Of a DNA stretch of 49,205 nt, positions 33,710-42,402 are shown piece after piece. Source of the stretch: Paludibacteraceae bacterium (GTDB lineage Bacteria > Bacteroidota > Bacteroidia > Bacteroidales > Paludibacteraceae); NCBI GenBank assembly GCA_018433525.1, contig JAHDRA010000037.1, positions 1 to 49,205 of the forward strand, in the 5' to 3' direction. The number at the start of each line of letters is the position of its first letter. The stretch's first letter is position 1. The notes below the pieces were generated by a model, which searched no databases, was not told where the DNA came from, and saw only the letters and a list, made by a program, of their open reading frames with translations. The translations under genes were made by a program, and so were the position numbers.

Positions 33710-35296
33710 ATGACACGAAAATTTGATTTTTTGGTAATAGGAGGTGGAATAGCCGGCATCAGTTATGCACTCAAAGTAGCTGAATACGGAAAAGTTGCCC
33801 TCATTTGTAAAACCACACTTGAAGAATCGAATACTTCTTTGGCTCAGGGAGGTATGGCAGCCGTTCTTTATCCACCCGACAATTTTGAAAAACATATTCA
33901 GGATACTTTAATTGCAGGTGATTACATAAATAATATCGAAGCTGTAAAAAAAGTTGTTTACGAAGCCCCCAAACAAATTGAAGAATTGATTCGCTGGGGT
34001 GTGAAATTCGATAAGGCGGAAGACGGAAAATTCGATTTGCATCGCGAAGGCGGTCATTCGGAATTTCGTATTCTCCATCATAAGGACAATACAGGAGCGG
34101 AAGTTCAAAAAAGATTGAACAAAAAAGTTCTACACCATCCCAATATCGAAATTTTTGAATATCATTTTGCTCTCGAAATTTTAACTCAGCATCATTTGGG
34201 TCAGATTGTTACGCACCATACGCCGAATATCGAATGTTATGGCGCTTACATTCTTGATCAAAAAAACAATCAAATTATTACTTTTCTTTCAAAGGTTACC
34301 ATGTTGGCAACCGGAGGTATTGGAGGTGCATATCTGACTTCTACCAATCCGCCCACTGCCACTGGTGACGGCATTGCAATGGTACACAGAGCCAGAGGTG
34401 TAATAAAAGACATGGAATTTGTGCAGTTTCATCCCACTGCACTTTACCATCCGGGTGATAAACCCTCTTTCCTGATTTCGGAAGCCATACGTGGCTATGG
34501 AGCGATTTTGCGTACCAAAGACGGACAAAAATTCATGCATAAGTATGACGAAAGAAAAGAGCTGGCTCCCCGAGACATTGTAGCCCGCGCTATCGACAAC
34601 GAAATGAAAATACGCGGTGACGAATATGTTTATTTGGATGTTACGCACAAAGACCCAAAAGAAACAAAAAAACATTTCCCCACTATTTATAAAAGATGCC
34701 GCGAGTTGGGTATCAACATTACCAAAGATTATATTCCCGTAGCTCCAACACAGCATTATTTGTGTGGTGGCATTGCTGTGGATTTGAACGCCGAATCAAC
34801 CATTCATCGTCTGTATGCGGCAGGAGAATGTTCCTGTACCGGTTTACATGGAGCCAATCGTTTGGCTTCCAATTCTTTGATCGAGGCAATTGTTTATGCT
34901 GATGCTGCAGCCAAGCATTCTGTTGTCCGACTTAATTCACTTGGTTTTCAGGAAAATATTCCCGATTGGGATGATGAAGGCACAACTTGGCCTGAAGAAA
35001 TGATTTTGATTACTCAAAGTGCGCGGGAAGTAGAGCAAATCATGAATAACTATGTAGGAATTGTTCGTTCCAATTTGCGTTTGAAGCGGGCTATGAGCCG
35101 ATTGGAAATTCTTTTCAGGGAAACGGAGGATTTATATGAGCGATCGGTGGTTTCGCGCCAAATTTGCGAACTTCGAAACATTATCAGCGTTTCGTACTTG
35201 ATTATCAAGCAGGCTACACAGCGAAAAGAAAGTCGCGGATTGCATTACAACATCGATTATCCGGGACATGCAGAAGATTTAAAAAATAAGGAATAA
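33710..35296 (+). CDS. nadB: L-aspartate oxidase
   Basis: About 528 residues from ATG 33710. It makes iminoaspartate from aspartate, the first step of NAD biosynthesis. The FAD-binding N terminus reads FLVIGGGIAGISYALKVAE; conserved elements follow: SNTSLAQGGMAAVL, DTLIAGDYINN, HREGGHSEFRILH, TNPPTATGDGIAM, EFVQFHPTAL and the active-site HYLCGGIAVDLNAESTI with Arg and His residues shared with fumarate reductase flavoproteins. No nadA or nadC lies in view. The promoter was not recognised. Confidence 0.96.
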   Translation: MTRKFDFLVIGGGIAGISYALKVAEYGKVALICKTTLEESNTSLAQGGMAAVLYPPDNFEKHIQDTLIAGDYINNIEAVKKVVYEAPKQIEELIRWGVKFDKAEDGKFDLHREGGHSEFRILHHKDNTGAEVQKRLNKKVLHHPNIEIFEYHFALEILTQHHLGQIVTHHTPNIECYGAYILDQKNNQIITFLSKVTMLATGGIGGAYLTSTNPPTATGDGIAMVHRARGVIKDMEFVQFHPTALYHPGDKPSFLISEAIRGYGAILRTKDGQKFMHKYDERKELAPRDIVARAIDNEMKIRGDEYVYLDVTHKDPKETKKHFPTIYKRCRELGINITKDYIPVAPTQHYLCGGIAVDLNAESTIHRLYAAGECSCTGLHGANRLASNSLIEAIVYADAAAKHSVVRLNSLGFQENIPDWDDEGTTWPEEMILITQSAREVEQIMNNYVGIVRSNLRLKRAMSRLEILFRETEDLYERSVVSRQICELRNIISVSYLIIKQATQRKESRGLHYNIDYPGHAEDLKNKE

Positions 35297-35440
35297 CGAC
35301 CTAAATATTTTTCGATAACGAATCACAAAATAAACTGAAAGTTTATGAACCGGCGATAAATTTTTTCCCTTTTTTCTTTGGACGTTTTTCACTATTTTTG
35401 CAGTAAATTATTTCTCAACCTGTTAAATTTTCTATTTGCG

Positions 35441-35830
35441 ATGAAACGTACGATGTTGATTGTGTTTTGGCTTGCTTTGGCCACGATGCTTTTAGCCGGA
35501 AGCTATTCTCCCGACGATCCGCGTTCATCAGCCCAACAAGTCGTTGTTAAATCTGATGTTGCTGTGGGACAAAACTGGTTGAGACAGGATAACTCTTCCG
35601 GTGCATCTGACAATCAAAATCAAAATATCGACAATGTAAGTTTTAGCGCTACATCCGAAGGAATTTATTTGTCATTGGGCAGTGGAACATATAATGTGAA
35701 ACTTTTTGCACTCACCGGACAGTTGTTGTGGAGTGGCGATTTGGTTCAGGGGAAATTTTTTATTCCGGTGCGAAAAGGAATTTATTTTTTGAGAATCAAC
35801 GGGAAAAGTTTTAAAGTGGTTTGCAAATAA
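35441..35830 (+). CDS. Small secreted protein with T9SS-like C-terminal domain
   Basis: About 129 residues from ATG 35441 (MKRTMLIVFWLALATMLLAG), a clear signal peptide. Residues 25-70 are a low-complexity, Ser/Asn/Asp/Gln-rich segment; residues 70-129 form a beta-rich tail with YNVKLFALTGQLLWSGDL and KGIYFLRINGKSFKVVCK, which resemble the por-secretion C-terminal sorting domains (GxYxLRI...K). The protein is thus little more than a signal peptide, linker and sorting tail. Cargo function unknown; could be a truncated T9SS cargo or an accessory. The call of T9SS domain is inferred. Confidence 0.6.
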   Translation: MKRTMLIVFWLALATMLLAGSYSPDDPRSSAQQVVVKSDVAVGQNWLRQDNSSGASDNQNQNIDNVSFSATSEGIYLSLGSGTYNVKLFALTGQLLWSGDLVQGKFFIPVRKGIYFLRINGKSFKVVCK

Positions 35831-35901
35831 AAGTAATACTTTTGCCCCCATTAAAAGAAACCGGAAAAAACTCTATCCGATAAATTATAAAGAAATTTTT
35901 T

Positions 35902-36207
35902 ATGGTTAAACACATCGTTATGTTTCAGCTTTCCGATTTTTCGGAAGGAAAGACAAAAAAAGAAAATGCAACGCTCATCAAGTCGCAATTGGAAAATCTT
36001 CAACACATGATCCCTGAATTGAAAAAAATCGAGGTCGGTATTCAAATGGAAGAAACGGCTGCCGAAAATTATGATTTGGTATTGTACACCGAATTTGAAA
36101 ATGTGGAGGATCTGCAAATTTATATCAACCATCCCGAGCACAAGAAAGTCAGCGCATATATCGGTAAAGTTAAAACCGGCAGAGTAGCAGTAGACTACAA
36201 AGCTTGA
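35902..36207 (+). CDS. Dabb-family (stress-responsive A/B barrel) protein
   Basis: A 101-residue protein with the dimeric alpha-beta barrel pattern: MVKHIVMFQL start with the typical HIV(M/L)F, middle PELKKIEVGIQ, YDLVLYTEFENVEDLQIY, and a final HPEHKKVSAYIG. Members of this family are small cytoplasmic proteins of mostly unknown enzymology. It is followed by a strong terminator. Confidence 0.88.
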   Translation: MVKHIVMFQLSDFSEGKTKKENATLIKSQLENLQHMIPELKKIEVGIQMEETAAENYDLVLYTEFENVEDLQIYINHPEHKKVSAYIGKVKTGRVAVDYKA

Positions 36208-36226
36208 GTAAAAAGCAGAAAAAAAG

Positions 36227-36277
36227 AAAAGATTTTTCTTTATCACAAGCAAAGGTGAAAAGAAAAATCTTTTTTTT
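36227..36277. terminator. Bidirectional terminator, Dabb gene / pheT
   Basis: A 14-bp perfect stem, AAAAGATTTTTCTT at 36227-36240 and AAGAAAAATCTTTT at 36260-36273, followed by T on the plus strand and preceded by A on the other, so it can stop both convergent genes. Confidence 0.8.
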
Positions 36278-36297
36278 ATGTATCGGTTTGTTCTGCG

Positions 36298-38757
36298 TTA
36301 ACGGAGTTTAGCACCCAGTTTTTCGGTGAAATTTTTCAGAAGTTTTTGCATAATGGCATCAATCTGACTGTCGGTAAGTGTTTTTGTTTCATCCTGCAAT
36401 ACAAAGCTCACTGCATAAGATTTTTTACCTGCTTCGATATTTTTGCCTTCGTACACGTCGAACAACTGAACTTTTTTCAAAAGTTTTCTTTCGGTTTGAT
36501 AGGCTATTTTCTCAATTTCGGCAAATGTTACGCTTTTATCGAGCAACAGGGCCAAATCACGTTTTACTTCAGGAAATTTTGATATTTCGGCAAAACTAAC
36601 CTGTTTCCCTTTCGTTTCTTCTATCAACAAATTCCAATCAATATCGGCATAAAAAACTTCATTTTCAATATCAAAACTTTTCAGCAGTGCAGCATTCACT
36701 ATTCCGTACAATGCCAGTTGTTTACCGGCTGCATTGCTAAAGCTCAAAGCTTGTGAAAACAAATCGTTGGAAATCTCCTCGAAGGGAAAATGCTGCAATT
36801 TCAATCCCAGCCTACGAAAAATATTTTCCACGTATGCTTTCAGTTCAAAAATACTTGATTTTTCCTCCGAAGAAGTCCACGATTGCGGATGTTTGTTGCC
36901 CGACAACCAAAGTCCCAAATGAAATTCTTCCAAATATGCCGACAAAGGATCGGATGAATTTTTGTTTTCGGGAAGATAGAAATAGCAATTCCCAAATTCA
37001 TAAAACTTTATGTCTAAATTTTTCCGATTGTTGTTGTAAACAATGTTTTCCAAACCTCCAAAAAGCAGAGTTTGTCTCATCACGCTCAAGTCCGAACTTA
37101 ACGGGTTCATTATTTTTACACATTTTTCTAAAGGCAAAGTTGCTGAAAGTGCATAATAATTTCTTTTGGTCAGCGAATTGTTCATTACTTCATTAAAACC
37201 CTGCGCTGTCAGTTGCTCGGAAATAATGTTCTGAATTCGGAAGCTGTCCGGTTTAGGTCGATAGCTCAACGTGGAAACCAGTTTTTCTCCGATTTCTACA
37301 TTGTTGTAACCATAAATACGAAGAATATCTTCAATGACATCCACATCGCGTTGCACATCGACCCTGTAGGTCGGGATTTTCAAAACAAAACCGTCTTCGG
37401 AAGAAGATTTTATCTCAATTTCCAAAGCCGAAAGAATGGTCTGAATGGTGTCCTTTTCGAAATTTTTTCCTATCAAAGCGTTGATTTTCGCAATGGTGAT
37501 GTCCACCTCGAAAGGAAGTATTTTTTTGGGGTAAACATCAACAATTTCTCCTGCGATTTCTCCTCCGGCAATTTCCTGAATCAGCAAAGCACAGCGCTTC
37601 AAAGCGTAAATGGTGTTGTTGGGGTCGCAGCCTCGCTCAAAGCGGAAAGAAGCATCGGTACTCAATCCGTGCCGACGAGCCGTTTTTCGGATATAAACGG
37701 GATTGAAATAGGCACTTTCCAGAAAAACGTTTTGTGTTGATTCTGTAACTCCCGAATCGAGTCCACCAAAAACGCCTCCGATACACATGGGCTCTTCTGC
37801 ATTGCAAATCATCAAATCTTCGGCGCTCAATTTCCTCTCCACTCCATCCAGCGTTACAAAAGGCGTTCCTTCAGGCATGTGTCGCACAATAACTTTTCCG
37901 CCTTTTATTTTATCGGCATCAAAAGAATGAAGCGGCTGCCCCAATTCATACAACACAAAATTGGTGGCATCCACCACGTTGTTGATGGGACGCAAGCCAA
38001 TGGTTGTCAGGTAATTTTTCAGCCATTTGGGCGATTCGCCAACCTTTACGCCGGTAATGGTTACAGAAGAATATCGCGGACAAGCTTCCGGATTTTCTAC
38101 TGTTACCGGAATGGTAAGCCCATGTTGTTGAACCTGAAAATTATCTACCGACGGCCGGGTAAGTTTTATCGATTTGTCTCTTAGCAAAAAATAGGCAGCC
38201 AAATCACGAGCAACGCCGAAATGTGAAGCAGCATCCACGCGGTTGGGTGTCAGATCTATTTCCATCACATAATCGCTTTTTATGCCGTAATAATCTTTTG
38301 CCAACATTCCGGGTTTTGCATCGTCCGGCAAAACTATGATGCCTTCGTGACTCGTTCCAATTCCTATTTCATCTTCGGCACAAATCATTCCGAAAGATTC
38401 CACACCACGAATTTTGGAGCGTTTTATGGTAAAACTTTCGTCGCCGGCATACAGTTTTGTACCAATGGTAGCCACAACCACTTTTTGTCCGGCAGCCACA
38501 TTCGGAGCGCCGCAAACAATCTGCAAAGGTTCACCGGAGCCAATATTGACAGTTGTTACGTGCAAATGATCAGAATTTTCATGAGGAACGCACGTCAGCA
38601 CTTCTCCAATGACCAATCCTTCCAACCCACCTTTCACAGTTTGAACTTCTTCGGTGCTGCCAACTTCCAATCCGATAGAAGTCAGAATTTCCGAAACCTT
38701 TTCTACCGGCAAATCGATGTTGATGTATTTTTTGAGCCAATTATACGAGATATTCAT
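36298..38757 (-). CDS. pheT: Phenylalanyl-tRNA synthetase beta subunit
   Basis: An 819-residue protein, the beta chain of the alpha2-beta2 synthetase. The domain order is complete: an N-terminal EMAP/tRNA-binding-like domain (MNISYNWLKKYINIDLPVEK, and ICGAPNVAAGQKV), the B3/B4 region with DLTPNRVDAASHFGVARDLA, YSSVTITGVKVG, and LRPINNVVDATNFVLYE, the B5 domain (DVYPKKILPF), a class-II-like core and a ferredoxin-like anticodon-binding domain at the end (ISKFPEVKRDLALLL, then TLTDSQIDAIM). It binds tRNA-Phe with the alpha subunit; pheS is not adjacent. Confidence 0.97.
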   Translation of the reverse strand: MNISYNWLKKYINIDLPVEKVSEILTSIGLEVGSTEEVQTVKGGLEGLVIGEVLTCVPHENSDHLHVTTVNIGSGEPLQIVCGAPNVAAGQKVVVATIGTKLYAGDESFTIKRSKIRGVESFGMICAEDEIGIGTSHEGIIVLPDDAKPGMLAKDYYGIKSDYVMEIDLTPNRVDAASHFGVARDLAAYFLLRDKSIKLTRPSVDNFQVQQHGLTIPVTVENPEACPRYSSVTITGVKVGESPKWLKNYLTTIGLRPINNVVDATNFVLYELGQPLHSFDADKIKGGKVIVRHMPEGTPFVTLDGVERKLSAEDLMICNAEEPMCIGGVFGGLDSGVTESTQNVFLESAYFNPVYIRKTARRHGLSTDASFRFERGCDPNNTIYALKRCALLIQEIAGGEIAGEIVDVYPKKILPFEVDITIAKINALIGKNFEKDTIQTILSALEIEIKSSSEDGFVLKIPTYRVDVQRDVDVIEDILRIYGYNNVEIGEKLVSTLSYRPKPDSFRIQNIISEQLTAQGFNEVMNNSLTKRNYYALSATLPLEKCVKIMNPLSSDLSVMRQTLLFGGLENIVYNNNRKNLDIKFYEFGNCYFYLPENKNSSDPLSAYLEEFHLGLWLSGNKHPQSWTSSEEKSSIFELKAYVENIFRRLGLKLQHFPFEEISNDLFSQALSFSNAAGKQLALYGIVNAALLKSFDIENEVFYADIDWNLLIEETKGKQVSFAEISKFPEVKRDLALLLDKSVTFAEIEKIAYQTERKLLKKVQLFDVYEGKNIEAGKKSYAVSFVLQDETKTLTDSQIDAIMQKLLKNFTEKLGAKLR

Positions 38758-38810
38758 ATTTGTTTGTTTTTATAGTCAATTATTTGGAAAGGGTCTTGAT
38801 TTTTCCGCTG

Positions 38811-38841
38811 CAAAAGTACATGAAAATCGAGGTATTTCCAA
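38811..38841 (-). promoter_or_regulatory. Promoter of pheT
   Basis: On the minus strand TTGG near 38838-38841 and TACTTTTG (complement of 38811-38818), spaced about 19 bases. Confidence 0.5.
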
Positions 38842-39036
38842 CTTCCAACTATAAAATCTTGAACAAAACCTTAATAGCTTGCCATAGGATAATAGTTGAA
38901 CAGTTTCTATTGATAGGTTGCATTTAATCAATTACAGAAGGATACAGCTACGGAATATAGAAAGAAAAAAGTTTTTGAAGAATTAGTTACTTGTATTTTT
39001 TAAAAGAAAAATATCAAGATTTTTCCTTTGAAATTT
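38842..39036. other. Intergenic stretch, pheT / tRNA cluster
   Basis: AT-rich, with no gene or hairpin recognised. Confidence 0.35.
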
Positions 39037-39067
39037 TTTGCAAATTAGCAAAAAGAAAGTATCTTTG
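39037..39067 (+). promoter_or_regulatory. Promoter of the tRNA Gly-Leu-Leu cluster
   Basis: TTTG at 39037-39040, 19 bases, TATCTTTG at 39060-39067: a perfect match, 27 bases before tRNA-Gly. Confidence 0.75.
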
Positions 39068-39094
39068 CTGCGCTTTTCCAAAAGATCAAATTGT

Positions 39095-39167
<73 letters not shown>

Positions 39168-39202
39168 CAAAACTTATCCCTGCAATTTTGAAAACAGGAA
39201 TA

Positions 39203-39286
39203 GCCCAAATGGCGGAATTGGTAGACGCGCTAGTTTCAGGGACTAGTGGCCGTTAGGCTGTGCAGGTTCGAGTCCTGTTTTGGGCA
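39203..39286 (+). tRNA. tRNA-Leu (anticodon CAG)
   Basis: Acceptor GCCCAAA/TTTGGGC, anticodon stem CTAGT/ACTAG with loop TTCAGGG, a long variable arm as expected of a class II tRNA (tRNA-Leu) and T loop TTCGAGT. Confidence 0.95.
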
Positions 39287-39310
39287 CACCAAGTTTTCAT
39301 TTTGTTTTTT

Positions 39311-39394
39311 GCGCAGATGGCGGAATTGGTAGACGCGCTACTTTGAGGGGGTAGTGCCGGTTACGGCGTGTGAGTTCGAGTCTCATTCTGCGCA
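39311..39394 (+). tRNA. tRNA-Leu (anticodon GAG)
   Basis: Acceptor GCGCAGA/TCTGCGC, anticodon stem CTACT/GGTAG with loop TTGAGGG, long variable arm and T loop TTCGAGT. Shares the D arm with the previous tRNA-Leu. It ends only 17 bases before the stop codon of the convergent CDF gene. Confidence 0.95.
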
Positions 39395-39411
39395 CCCTGA
39401 GTAAATCTTGT

Positions 39412-40329
39412 TTATCTTCTCTTTTGGTCTTTTTCTTCGTTAAATGGTTCGGTATGAATATTAATGATGGTTTGTTTACCAAATCGATTTCTTAGCTTAT
39501 TTTCAATTTCAGTTGCAATATCGTGAGAACGTAAAAAGGTTGTAGTTTTGTCGAGTTTAATGTGTATATCGATGGCAAAAGTGTTTCCTACTTTTCTGGT
39601 TTTGAGGTTATGGTAAGACAGTATTTCAGGGTTCGATTCGATAATTTCAAATATTTCCTTTTTCGTTTCTTCTGGTAATGACCTTTCTAAAAGTTCATTG
39701 ACGCTGGGTAATAAAATTTTCAGGGCTACTCCTATTATAAAAAAGCTGACAATGATACCCGCTATCGGATCTAAAATTCGAGCCTGCTCACCAAAAAAAA
39801 TTGCTCCGGCAATACCTAATCCGGTACCTATTGATGATAAGGCATCGGAGCGATGGTGCCATGCATTTGCTACAATGGCTTGATTGTTAATTTTTTTCCC
39901 AATTCTTGCTGTATATCGGTATAATCCTTCCTTAACAATAATACTCACCAGAGCTGCTATCAATGCTATAATGGTTGGTGGTTCAATTATTTCTCCCTGT
40001 GTTACCTGTATAACTTTGTTTAGACCGTTTATGAAAATGTAAACTCCTACAGCAGCGAGTGCAAGGCTGACCAGAAAAGTTGCAAATGTTTCAAATTTTC
40101 CGTGTCCGTATTCATGGTCTTGATCTTTTTCTTTTCCAGCAATTCTTACAAATATAATAACAATCAAATCTGTTATAAAATCGGATAGTGAGTGTACTCC
40201 ATCTGCAATCATGGCAGTACTTTTACCCAAAAAACCTGCCAAAAGTTTAAATACTGTTAAGGTAAAATTAACCCAAAAACCCATCCACGTAGCATGCATG
40301 GCTTGTGATGTTCTGTCTTCATTTTTCAT
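39412..40329 (-). CDS. CDF-family cation efflux protein (FieF-like)
   Basis: A 305-residue exporter with six predicted transmembrane helices. TM2 carries AMIADGVHSLSDFITDL (motif D/xxxD), and TM5 has ANAWHHRSDALSS with the HxxxD pair. The subgroup resembles FieF/YiiP, which moves Zn2+, Fe2+ or Mn2+ in exchange for protons. The C-terminal domain includes SYHNLKTRKVGNTFAIDIHIKL and HDIATEIENKL. Paralogous to the zinc-type CDF at 23631, but clearly a different branch. The stop lies next to the tRNA cluster; no terminator was recognised. Confidence 0.92.
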   Translation of the reverse strand: MKNEDRTSQAMHATWMGFWVNFTLTVFKLLAGFLGKSTAMIADGVHSLSDFITDLIVIIFVRIAGKEKDQDHEYGHGKFETFATFLVSLALAAVGVYIFINGLNKVIQVTQGEIIEPPTIIALIAALVSIIVKEGLYRYTARIGKKINNQAIVANAWHHRSDALSSIGTGLGIAGAIFFGEQARILDPIAGIIVSFFIIGVALKILLPSVNELLERSLPEETKKEIFEIIESNPEILSYHNLKTRKVGNTFAIDIHIKLDKTTTFLRSHDIATEIENKLRNRFGKQTIINIHTEPFNEEKDQKRR

Positions 40330-40516
40330 ATTTCACTTCAATGATAGAAAAATATTCATGAATGCAAAAATAATAAATAATAAATGGTTTTTTCACCTAT
40401 TTTTGAAGTAACAAGCTAATTTATAAGAAGTTTAAATAATATTTTAAACTATTCTAAATTACTTTATTCCAGTCAAAATTCACTTAAAAGCAGTAATCAA
40501 GGAATCAAGTAAGAAA

Positions 40517-40623
40517 ATTCTTTTTCAACAGAATATAATTTATTTTTAATGGTCTGATGGAACCCACATGTCTGAATATTATATTCATTCTTGTTTGTGT
40601 ATGCAACACATGTGGGTTTCATA
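40517..40623. repeat. Dispersed palindromic repeat, copy 2
   Basis: Nearly identical to 14664-14774 and in the same orientation. Inverted arms AACCCACATGT at 40561-40571 and ACATGTGGGTT at 40608-40618, with the same loop sequence. The outer TGATGGAGA/TCTCCATCA arm of copy 1 is missing. Free-standing in an intergenic region. Confidence 0.8.
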
Positions 40624-40809
40624 AACAACTCTGTAAAACCTCATAGCTATTTGGTTTTCTACAAAGTTAAAACTTTTTCTTTTAGGAATTTTTGTTTTGA
40701 TTTACCAAAAATGAGTTTTTCAAACATTTTATCTAATTTTGCATTTGCCGGTTGAATTTTCCTCGTCATAAGGCTGACTCTATATTTTTCCTATTTGGAG
40801 AATTTATTT

Positions 40810-40817
40810 TATCTTTG
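40810..40817 (+). promoter_or_regulatory. -7 element before the flavodiiron gene
   Basis: TATCTTTG fits TAnnTTTG; the -33 region lacks a clear TTTG at 19-21 bases. Confidence 0.4.
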
Positions 40818-40881
40818 TAGTTCGATTTTTTATTTTTGAAATCACTATCATTACAAACTGAGAAGTTAAAATTGACTAAAA

Positions 40882-42096
40882 ATGTTCCGTAACCAAAAGA
40901 TAACAGACGATATATATTATGTAGGCGTTAACGATAGACAGAAAGCGAAATTCGAGAATTTAATTCCCTTATACGATGGTGTTTCTTACAATGCATATTT
41001 GATTGTAGATGAAAAAACCGCTTTGATTGATACAGTAGATATTCATTTTGGCGAAATATTGATACAAAAAATACTCTCACAATTGGGAGATAAAGGATTA
41101 GACTATCTGATTATCAATCACATGGAACCAGATCATTCGGGTTCCTTGCGGTTGTTGAGAAAATATTTTCCAAATATGACTATTGTAGGCAATGAAAGAA
41201 CATTGAGCATGGTGAAAGGATTTTATGAAATTGATGGATCGCTTTTGAAAGTTTCCGATGAAGAAAGCCTTTCTTTAGGGCGCCATCAATTACAGTTTTT
41301 TCTGACTCCGATGGTTCATTGGCCGGAAACAATGATGACTTTTGACCATGCCGATAAGGTGCTTTTTTCAGGCGATGCTTTTGGAAGCTTTGGTGCACTT
41401 AATGGAAGTATATTGGATGAAAACCTTGATATAGACAAATATTGGGATGAAATGTATCGGTATTATGCTAATGTTATTGGTAAATATAGTTCGCCGGTAC
41501 AAAAAGCCATAAAAAAATTGGAGCATTTACCTTATGAAATAATTTGCAGCACACACGGCCCCGTGTGGAAAATCAATCTAAAAAAAGCTGTAGAAATATA
41601 TGATAGACTAAGCAGTTTCCAAGCAGAAGAAGGAGTAGTGATAGTTTATGGATCAATGTATGGAAATACAGAACTAATGGCTGAAACGGTAGCGCAAGGT
41701 TTGGCAGAAGCAGGTGTTAAACCCGTGATTATTCACAATATTTCAACAGTCGATCTTTCCATCATTTTGCGAGACATTTACCGATATAGAGGTTGTATTT
41801 TTGGGAGTCCAACTTATAACAACGGACTATTTCCTGAAATGGAAGATTTAATTAGAAAAATTGAAAGTCGTGGATTAAAAAACAGGATATTCGGTTGTTT
41901 TGGTTCCTATACGTGGTCGGGCGCAGCAGTGAGAAACTTGACTGAATTTGCAAATCGCTTGCAATGGCCTATGTCTGATGTGATGGTGGAAGAAAAACAG
42001 GGTCTAAAAAAAGATAATTATGAATCCTGCCTACAATTAGGTCATCAAATAGCAGAAATGTTACAAAATCCTGTTCAATTCAATAAGGGCTGTTAA
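40882..42096 (+). CDS. Flavodiiron protein (FprA-type A flavoprotein)
   Basis: A 404-residue two-domain protein. The N-terminal metallo-beta-lactamase fold holds the diiron site: HMEPDH at 80-85, a further His in the HWPETMMTF segment and Asp in LFSGDAFGSFG, with H in the STHGPVWK segment. The flavodoxin domain starts near residue 250 with VVIVYGSMYGNTELMAETVA (FMN phosphate loop) and includes GSPTYNNGLFPEMEDL and FGCFGSYTWSGAAVRNL. It reduces O2 to water and/or NO in anaerobes, taking electrons from rubredoxin or a reductase not visible here. It precedes the DUF3098-uppP-truB-queA block by 78 bases and could be co-transcribed with it. Confidence 0.95.
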   Translation: MFRNQKITDDIYYVGVNDRQKAKFENLIPLYDGVSYNAYLIVDEKTALIDTVDIHFGEILIQKILSQLGDKGLDYLIINHMEPDHSGSLRLLRKYFPNMTIVGNERTLSMVKGFYEIDGSLLKVSDEESLSLGRHQLQFFLTPMVHWPETMMTFDHADKVLFSGDAFGSFGALNGSILDENLDIDKYWDEMYRYYANVIGKYSSPVQKAIKKLEHLPYEIICSTHGPVWKINLKKAVEIYDRLSSFQAEEGVVIVYGSMYGNTELMAETVAQGLAEAGVKPVIIHNISTVDLSIILRDIYRYRGCIFGSPTYNNGLFPEMEDLIRKIESRGLKNRIFGCFGSYTWSGAAVRNLTEFANRLQWPMSDVMVEEKQGLKKDNYESCLQLGHQIAEMLQNPVQFNKGC

Positions 42097-42174
42097 CCGC
42101 GTAACTTTTTGAAAAAGGTAATATGTTTTTTCCTGTGTATATTTTAATTTTAATTTGTTAAATTTTTTAACGTA

Positions 42175-42402
42175 ATGGAAAATAGACATTCATCCGGACT
42201 TGGCAAAATAAATTTGGTGCTTATAGCATCCGGATTTGCAATTATTGTTATAGGTTTTTTTCTAATGACAGGTTCTTCTACCCAAGTGGAATTTAATCCG
42301 GATATTTTCAGTTTTCGTCGCATAACTGTAGGCCCAATGGTTTCATTTTTTGGTTTTTTGTTTATCATATTTGCCATTCTTTTTAAACCAAAAAGTAAAT
42401 AA
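42175..42402 (+). CDS. DUF3098 membrane protein
   Basis: A 75-residue protein with two transmembrane helices (INLVLIASGFAIIVIGFFLM and FFGFLFIIFAILF) matching the DUF3098 family. In many Bacteroidota it lies between ftsX and uppP; here the gene before it encodes a flavodiiron protein instead. Its TAA overlaps the ATG of uppP by one base, so the two are translationally coupled. Function unknown; the association with cell-wall genes suggests envelope biology. Confidence 0.85.
   Translation: MENRHSSGLGKINLVLIASGFAIIVIGFFLMTGSSTQVEFNPDIFSFRRITVGPMVSFFGFLFIIFAILFKPKSK

Larger units (their letters stand above)
40330..40881. other. Long divergent intergenic region holding a repeat
   Basis: About 550 bases, AT-rich. 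It contains copy 2 of the dispersed palindromic repeat (40517-40623). A TATCTTTG -7 box at 40810-40817 lies 65 bases before the flavodiiron gene and probably drives it; its -33 is unclear. Nothing else recognised. Confidence 0.6.
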
